Assembly: GCA_002067565.1 (NCBI GenBank)
Contig: MVQZ01000336.1
Coordinates: 1-10,146, forward strand
Direction of reading: 5' to 3'
DNA: 10,146 bases
Source: Methanobacterium sp. PtaU1.Bin242
GTDB taxonomy: Archaea; Methanobacteriota; Methanobacteria; Methanobacteriales; Methanobacteriaceae
A model generated the notes under the pieces. The model worked only from the letters and a program-made list of their open reading frames with translations. It searched no databases and had not been told where the DNA came from. Below are positions 6,988-10,146 of the stretch, in pieces (within the stretch, counting starts at the first letter, position 1; every line of letters starts with the position of its first letter). The position numbers and the translations under genes are program-made.

Positions 6988-7018
6988 TTTTAATTATTTC
7001 ATTTTAATTTTCATTTTT
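6988..7018 (+). terminator. T-rich tract, candidate terminator of the padR operon
   Basis: 22 of 31 bases are T, in runs of 3 to 5, with no stable hairpin in front. Archaeal transcription often ends at such tracts. A shorter T-run directly after the winged-helix stop (6861-6875) is an alternative end. Either would close the padR-HAAS-wHTH transcript before the repeat-rich region. Confidence 0.35.
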
Positions 7019-7051
7019 CCTGCTCTATTCTATTGAAGGTTCTTAAATTTA

Positions 7052-7120
7052 GGGTGAATTTGGGTATAATTTAGGGGAAACCTAGGGGGAAAACAGGAAA
7101 AAAAGGGGTTAAAATAAGGG
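7052..7120 (+). repeat. Helically phased G-runs in AT-rich DNA
   Basis: G-runs begin at 7052, 7062, 7074, 7085, 7096, 7105 and 7118 with lengths 3, 3, 4, 5, 2, 4 and 3, separated by A/T segments such as AATTTAGGG. Intervals are 10, 12, 11, 11, 9 and 13 bp, about one helical turn. This resembles a degenerate tandem repeat and could produce bent DNA or, in single-stranded form, a G-quadruplex with loops of 7-9 nt from the first four runs. Confidence 0.45.
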
Positions 7121-7135
7121 TAAATTCTTAAAGAA

Positions 7136-7155
7136 ACTATTTTTAAGGGTTTAAA
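7136..7155 (+). repeat. 20-bp direct repeat, copy 2
   Basis: ACTATTTTTAAGGGTTTAAA, 19 of 20 identical to the copy at 6921-6940. It overlaps the left arm of the dyad at 7152-7169 and lies about 50 bp before the candidate peptide start. Both copies are next to a dyad with ACTA/TAGT half-sites, which supports a role as a protein-binding region rather than a chance match. Confidence 0.5.
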
Positions 7156-7169
7156 CTATTATTAGTTTA
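7152..7169 (+). promoter_or_regulatory. 18-bp dyad TAAACTA-TTAT-TAGTTTA, candidate operator
   Basis: Seven-base perfect arms flank a 4-bp centre. GTTTAAACTA (7149-7158) is TATA-like and overlaps the left arm, with an expected transcription start near 7180, close before the strong Shine-Dalgarno at 7191. A dimeric winged-helix protein bound here would cover the TATA element. Which regulator binds is not shown by the sequence. Confidence 0.45.
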
Positions 7170-7206
7170 CAGGTAACAGGAATGATCTAAAAGGAGGTGA
7201 TTTAAG

Positions 7207-7299
7207 TTGTTAGTTAAGAATTATCTAAATATCACATTCATTGGTGGAGAGGGATTTTCAGATGATAAAAAATTCTCACCTATGCTTTCAACGTCTTAA
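7207..7299 (+). CDS. Candidate small peptide gene (30 codons, TTG start)
   Basis: A TTG codon at 7207 lies 9 nt after GGAGG in AAGGAGGTGATTT (7191-7203), the best match to the 16S rRNA 3' end in the window. The frame encodes 30 residues beginning MLVKNYLNITFIGGEGF and ending MLSTS, then TAA TAA. The peptide has a short basic-hydrophobic N-terminus, a Gly-Gly at residues 13-14, and a polar C-terminal half with DDKK. I do not recognise it. The strong ribosome binding site is hard to explain without translation. It could be a signalling or exported peptide, a regulatory leader ORF for the downstream exporter, or the remnant of a longer gene cut by stop codons. The ABC exporter starts 200 bp downstream. 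Only a non-ATG start and the short length argue against it. Confidence 0.4.
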   Translation: MLVKNYLNITFIGGEGFSDDKKFSPMLSTS

Positions 7300-7343
7300 T
7301 AATTCATCATGTAATAAATTTATGATTTAAAAGAGGTATTTGC

Positions 7344-7357
7344 TACAATAATTTGTA
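7344..7357 (+). promoter_or_regulatory. Dyad TACAA-TAAT-TTGTA upstream of the exporter promoter
   Basis: Perfect 5-bp arms around a 4-bp centre, ending 19 bp before the TATA-like element of the exporter. Position upstream of BRE/TATA would suit an activator, or a repressor that blocks TFB. The arms are AT-rich and short, so chance is possible. Confidence 0.3.
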
Positions 7358-7369
7358 ATAATCTAATAT

Positions 7370-7386
7370 GGAAAGAATATAAAAAT
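7370..7386 (+). promoter_or_regulatory. Promoter (BRE and TATA box) of the ABC exporter operon
   Basis: AATATAAAAA at 7377-7386 is TATA-like and follows GGAAAG, a purine-rich element like BRE. Standard spacing gives a transcript start near 7407 and a 5' leader of about 90 nt before the permease ATG at 7500. The remaining leader has no clear hairpin; a weak GTGAT just before the ATG is in register with the Shine-Dalgarno consensus. Confidence 0.45.
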
Positions 7387-7499
7387 TTAAACGACGTATT
7401 TAGTGGATTAAAATCGAATAGGATAATGGATAGAAATATAACCTGTTAATATGTTTAAAATTAAGTTTAGGTGAATAAAAACCAGGATAAAGTGATAAA

Positions 7500-8606
7500 A
7501 TGTCATTTATAAAACTTATGGCAAAGAATCCCTTCAGAAACAAAGCACGTTTAACATTAGCAGTCGTAGGTATTGCTATTGGAATAGCAACCATAGTGGC
7601 TTTGGGAATGGTAACAGAAGGGCTTAAGGTAAGTATTGAAGAGCAGTTAAAAGCAGGTGGGGCTGATTTTGTGGTTATGAAAAACACTAGCTCAGAATCA
7701 TCGTCATACACCATTAAAGATAATCGAGTAGATGAAATCAGTAAAATAAATGGAGTTAAACAGGCAGCAGGAATCTACACCAGCAGCAGGGTTGTGGATG
7801 GCAACCAACTGGGACTGGCAGGTATAAGTGTGAAGGATCTCAACATGTTAGGAGCCAAGATGATCCAAGGCAATGCATATTCCGATGACAAAAATGAATT
7901 AATACTGGGTAAACTGGCTGCAGAGAAGATGAAAAAGAAAGTAGGAGACACATTAACCTTAAACAACGATAAATATACAATAACAGGAATATTTGAAACT
8001 GGAAACAAGGAACTGGACGCTACAGGAGTTTTACCACTTAAAATGCTCCAAGCCATGGATGAAAACAATGGAAAAGTCCATTTTATCTATGTTAAGATCA
8101 ACAATAACGCAGATTTAAAAGCAGTATCTCAGGCAGTAGAAAAAGCTTACCCTGGCGAACTGACCACTATTTCATCAATTGAAGACTTCCAAAAGGCAAA
8201 TGACAGCCTAAATATGGTGGAAACGGCATCAATGGCAATATCTCTCCTGGCAATTATAATTGGGGGTATTGGTATTATAAACACCATGATCATGTCTGTG
8301 TTCGAGAGGACAAGAGAAATTGGAGTTTTAAAAGCGGTAGGATGGAAAAGCAGAAGAATTTTAGGCATGATACTGGGAGAATCCGTGGTATTAACTCTAC
8401 TTTCAGGTTTTGTGGGTATTTTATTAGGAGTAGTTGGAATTGAAGCTATCATCATGTTTTCAGATATGGCTATGGTGTTAACCTTCACTCCTGCTCTGGC
8501 TTTAAAGGCTTTGGGAATTGCAGTAATTGTGGGCATAATTGGGGGAATATATCCTGCCATCAGGGCCAGCAGATTACCACCAACGGAGGCATTGCGCTAT
8601 GAATAA
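7500..8606 (+). CDS. MacB/FtsX-type ABC transporter permease (first)
   Basis: A complete 368-residue permease of the MacB/LolC/FtsX superfamily (ABC type VII, mechanotransmission). TM1 lies at about 17-38 after a basic RNKAR segment. A large extracytoplasmic domain (MacB periplasmic core type) fills about 40-240. TM2 lies at about 243-268, TM3 at 287-312, TM4 at 333-353. The cytoplasmic loop ERTREIGVLKAVGWKSRR (269-286) is the family's coupling region, and the end ASRLPPTEALRYE is characteristic. Such proteins couple ATP hydrolysis in the cytosol to movement of an outside domain and act in peptide, lipid or drug export or in signalling, not in channel-type import. It is followed by its ATPase with an 8-bp overlap and by a second permease, so it probably forms a heterodimer. 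The substrate is not evident. The short candidate peptide upstream is one possibility. Confidence 0.93.
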   Translation: MSFIKLMAKNPFRNKARLTLAVVGIAIGIATIVALGMVTEGLKVSIEEQLKAGGADFVVMKNTSSESSSYTIKDNRVDEISKINGVKQAAGIYTSSRVVDGNQLGLAGISVKDLNMLGAKMIQGNAYSDDKNELILGKLAAEKMKKKVGDTLTLNNDKYTITGIFETGNKELDATGVLPLKMLQAMDENNGKVHFIYVKINNNADLKAVSQAVEKAYPGELTTISSIEDFQKANDSLNMVETASMAISLLAIIIGGIGIINTMIMSVFERTREIGVLKAVGWKSRRILGMILGESVVLTLLSGFVGILLGVVGIEAIIMFSDMAMVLTFTPALALKALGIAVIVGIIGGIYPAIRASRLPPTEALRYE

Positions 8607-9267
8607 TGGAAATATAGTTGAAATAAAAGATCTGAAGAAAGGATATGATAAAGGTAGAATAATTGCATTGAATGGAATTAACATTAACATAAAGAAGGGA
8701 GAATTCGTATCAATTATTGGACCTTCTGGCTCTGGCAAATCCACCCTTTTAAACATGATAGGGGCTCTTGATACGGCTGATAGAGGTTTAATATCAGTTG
8801 CAGGTAACAATCTCACCGAAAAAAAGGATTTAAGTGATTTTCGCTCAAAAGAGATTGGATTCATCTTTCAACTGCACAATCTTATACCTAACTTAACCGT
8901 ACTGGAAAATGTAATCATTCCCATGTATGGAACAGGACTTAAAGGTCATGAAATGGTTAGCCGGGCAATTGAACTTATCAAGTATGTTAAATTGCATGAT
9001 AAGGCTAACAGAAATCCTACAGAGCTTTCTGGAGGGGAGAGACAGAGGGTAGCCATTGCCCGGGCCCTGGCTAATAACCCCTCCATTATTCTGGCAGACG
9101 AGCCTACGGGTTCTCTTGACTCTAAAAACGGGCAAATGATTCTTCAACGTCTTAAAGAACTCCATGAAAAGGAAAATGTAACCCTGATCATGGTTACCCA
9201 TGATCTGAAGGTGGCTGATATGGCCCAACGAACTATTGAAGTTCTGGACGGTAAAGTCCAGAACTAA
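8599..9267 (+). CDS. ABC transporter ATP-binding protein (MacB/LolD type)
   Basis: A complete 222-residue nucleotide-binding domain that powers the flanking permeases. Walker A GPSGSGKST at 41-49, Q-loop Gln91 in FIFQLHNLIP, ABC signature LSGGERQ at 143-149, Walker B IILADE at 163-168 with catalytic Glu168, D-loop SLDS at 172-175, and H-switch His201 in VTHD. NLIPNLTVLENV after the Q-loop and DEPTGSLDS are typical of the LolD/MacB/FtsE group. The start at 8599 is preceded by GGAGG (8585-8589) with a 9-nt gap, and ATGAATAA is shared with the end of the permease, so translation is probably coupled. A longer in-frame ORF from 8539 lies inside the permease and is unlikely. All catalytic motifs are intact. 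ATPase and permeases are separate chains here, unlike E. coli MacB, where they are fused. Confidence 0.95.
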   Translation: MNNGNIVEIKDLKKGYDKGRIIALNGININIKKGEFVSIIGPSGSGKSTLLNMIGALDTADRGLISVAGNNLTEKKDLSDFRSKEIGFIFQLHNLIPNLTVLENVIIPMYGTGLKGHEMVSRAIELIKYVKLHDKANRNPTELSGGERQRVAIARALANNPSIILADEPTGSLDSKNGQMILQRLKELHEKENVTLIMVTHDLKVADMAQRTIEVLDGKVQN

Positions 9268-9321
9268 ACCAGTAATTTCCATAAATTGGACAAAAAAAGC
9301 GATTTTTAAGGTGAGAGATAA

Positions 9322-10146
9322 ATGAATCTTTATAAACTAGCATTTAACAACATCCGCAGAAAGAAGCTTAGAAGTGCATTAACCATGCTGGGAATAGTAA
9401 TAGGTGTAGCAACCATCGTAGTGCTTTTGGGGATGACTGCCGGAGCAACTTCAGCAGTTAAAGATGAAACCAATGAATATATGTACGATGTAATGATTTC
9501 ATCTGCATCAACCAGCGGATCATATTTAATGGACGCCCAAACCGTTTCTAAAGTAAAAAATTTACCCATCCTATATGATTTATGGGAAGAAACCATTTTT
9601 TTCGATAATATAGATGGAAACAGGGTGAATTTCCAGGGAATAAGTGATTGGAAACAGGTTAAACTCAAAAATGGAACACAGGGAGTGGTGGTTAACCAGG
9701 CGGTTGCAGATAAGTTTAGTTATGGCATAGGCAGCAAAATAAAAATTAAAAATCAGGAATTAACTGTTACCGGAATATCTAAAGGAGAGCAGTCCCTTTA
9801 TATCTACCTGAACCAGGATACAGCAAAACAGTTGACGGATAATAAAGTCAGCGTCATCTACGCTAGAACAAATAAGGATCCTAAAACAGCGGTTAATGAA
9901 ATAAAAAGTCAGATAAATGATATTTCCGTAGAGACAAAATCTGAAAAGGTAAATGAACTTCAGGAAATGACAGGAAAAGCTTTACTCTTTATAGGAATGA
10001 TTGCCAGTATAGCTCTCTTTGTAGGGGTCATCAGTGTGATTAACACCATGATGATCAGTGTCATGGAAAGAACAAGAGAATTAGGAGTTTTAAAGGCCAT
10101 CGGATTTACTAATTGGGAGATAAAGGGGAGCATTCTGTTTGAATCC
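9322..10146 (+). CDS. MacB/FtsX-type ABC transporter permease (second), cut by window edge
   Basis: The frame is open from the ATG at 9322 to the last base (275 codons) with no stop, so the gene continues outside the window. AAGGTGAG ends 7 nt before the ATG. The N-terminus MNLYKLAFNNIRRKKLRSAL is basic and followed by TM1 at about 21-38; an extracytoplasmic domain spans about 40-217, with TM2 at about 219-243. The loop MERTRELGVLKAIGF (248-262) is the same coupling motif as in the first permease. The region between TM1 and this loop is about 30 residues shorter than in the first permease, and sequences are clearly different, so the two are paralogous partners rather than a recent duplication. 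It starts 54 bp after the ATPase stop; that gap has a small A-run/T-run pair (AAAAAAAGCGATTTTT), possibly a weak hairpin. The missing part should hold TM3 and TM4. Confidence 0.92.
   Translation, partial: MNLYKLAFNNIRRKKLRSALTMLGIVIGVATIVVLLGMTAGATSAVKDETNEYMYDVMISSASTSGSYLMDAQTVSKVKNLPILYDLWEETIFFDNIDGNRVNFQGISDWKQVKLKNGTQGVVVNQAVADKFSYGIGSKIKIKNQELTVTGISKGEQSLYIYLNQDTAKQLTDNKVSVIYARTNKDPKTAVNEIKSQINDISVETKSEKVNELQEMTGKALLFIGMIASIALFVGVISVINTMMISVMERTRELGVLKAIGFTNWEIKGSILFES

Larger units (their letters stand above)
6856..7206. other. Intergenic region with repeats between the regulator operon and the candidate peptide gene
   Basis: No convincing protein gene is seen in this stretch. It holds a T-rich tract suitable for termination (6988-7018), two copies of a 20-bp direct repeat, a ladder of G-runs spaced about 11 bp apart on the plus strand (7052-7120), and an 18-bp dyad. 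The base pattern, with A/T segments alternating with GGG, differs from ordinary AT-rich spacer elsewhere in the window. These parts are listed separately. Confidence 0.6.

Noticed and set aside
6948..7007. ATG-started 19-codon frame with basic then hydrophobic residues (KKIFYILILIISF), like a truncated signal peptide.
   Set aside because: No good ribosome binding site, very AT-rich codons that give hydrophobic residues by default, and it runs into the T-rich terminator-like tract.
7318..7449. Open 43-codon stretch in the same frame as the 30-residue peptide, after four TAA stops.
   Set aside because: It has no plausible start codon with a ribosome site, overlaps the exporter promoter, and such a length is not rare. 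It slightly keeps alive the idea that the peptide gene is a decayed longer gene.
7451..7474. Seven-codon ORF (ATG to TGA) just upstream of the first permease, possible upstream ORF.
   Set aside because: No ribosome binding site and too short to be distinguished from chance.
6856..7499. CRISPR array, tRNA or insertion sequence in the long gene-poor region.
   Set aside because: No regularly spaced near-identical repeats with unique spacers, no cloverleaf with TTC-type T-loop, and no terminal inverted repeats with a transposase.
8147..8560. Minus-strand ORF of 137 codons inside the first permease, and similar ones inside the ATPase and second permease.
   Set aside because: Proline/isoleucine/serine-rich translations are typical antisense shadows of membrane protein genes.

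Overview
This window looks like chromosomal DNA of a hydrogenotrophic methanogen of the order Methanobacteriales, most likely a Methanobacterium-like archaeon. The best evidence is a family-B DNA polymerase large subunit that stops just after polymerase motif C. That naturally split PolB arrangement is known from Methanothermobacter thermautotrophicus and its relatives. The DNA is AT-rich, archaeal TATA-type promoter elements lie upstream of several genes, and ribosome binding sites of the GGAGGTGAT type are present. The genus is an inference; no rRNA or mcr gene is in the window.

The left half (about 1-5400) carries four metabolic or informational genes. On the minus strand are a class III PLP aminotransferase (34-1230), the split DNA polymerase PolB1 (1349-3112) and a bacterial-type glutamate decarboxylase (3935-5383). 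A GNAT N-acetyltransferase (3255-3884) lies on the plus strand, divergent from polB1 and convergent with gad. Glutamate decarboxylase and the aminotransferase could in principle make and use GABA, but they are not adjacent and this is only a hypothesis.

The right half (about 5400-10146) is all plus strand and forms a regulatory and export region. First comes a compact operon: a PadR-family repressor, an overlapping HAAS/DUF1700-type membrane protein, and a small winged-helix regulator. A 644-bp stretch without a conventional gene follows (6856-7499). It holds a T-rich terminator-like tract, a 20-bp direct repeat (19/20 identical, 215 bp apart), G-runs spaced about 11 bp apart, an 18-bp dyad, a 30-codon candidate peptide gene with a near-perfect Shine-Dalgarno sequence, a second dyad and a TATA box. 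After that comes an ABC exporter of the MacB/LolCDE type: permease, ATPase (overlapping the permease by 8 bp) and a second, different permease cut by the window edge.

The most interesting idea is that the PadR-HAAS-wHTH module, the patterned intergenic region, the possible peptide and the two-permease exporter form one envelope-stress or peptide-responsive system. The gene identities are well supported by motifs. The functional link between the two operons rests only on proximity and on shared-looking repeats. No tRNA, rRNA, CRISPR array or insertion sequence was seen.
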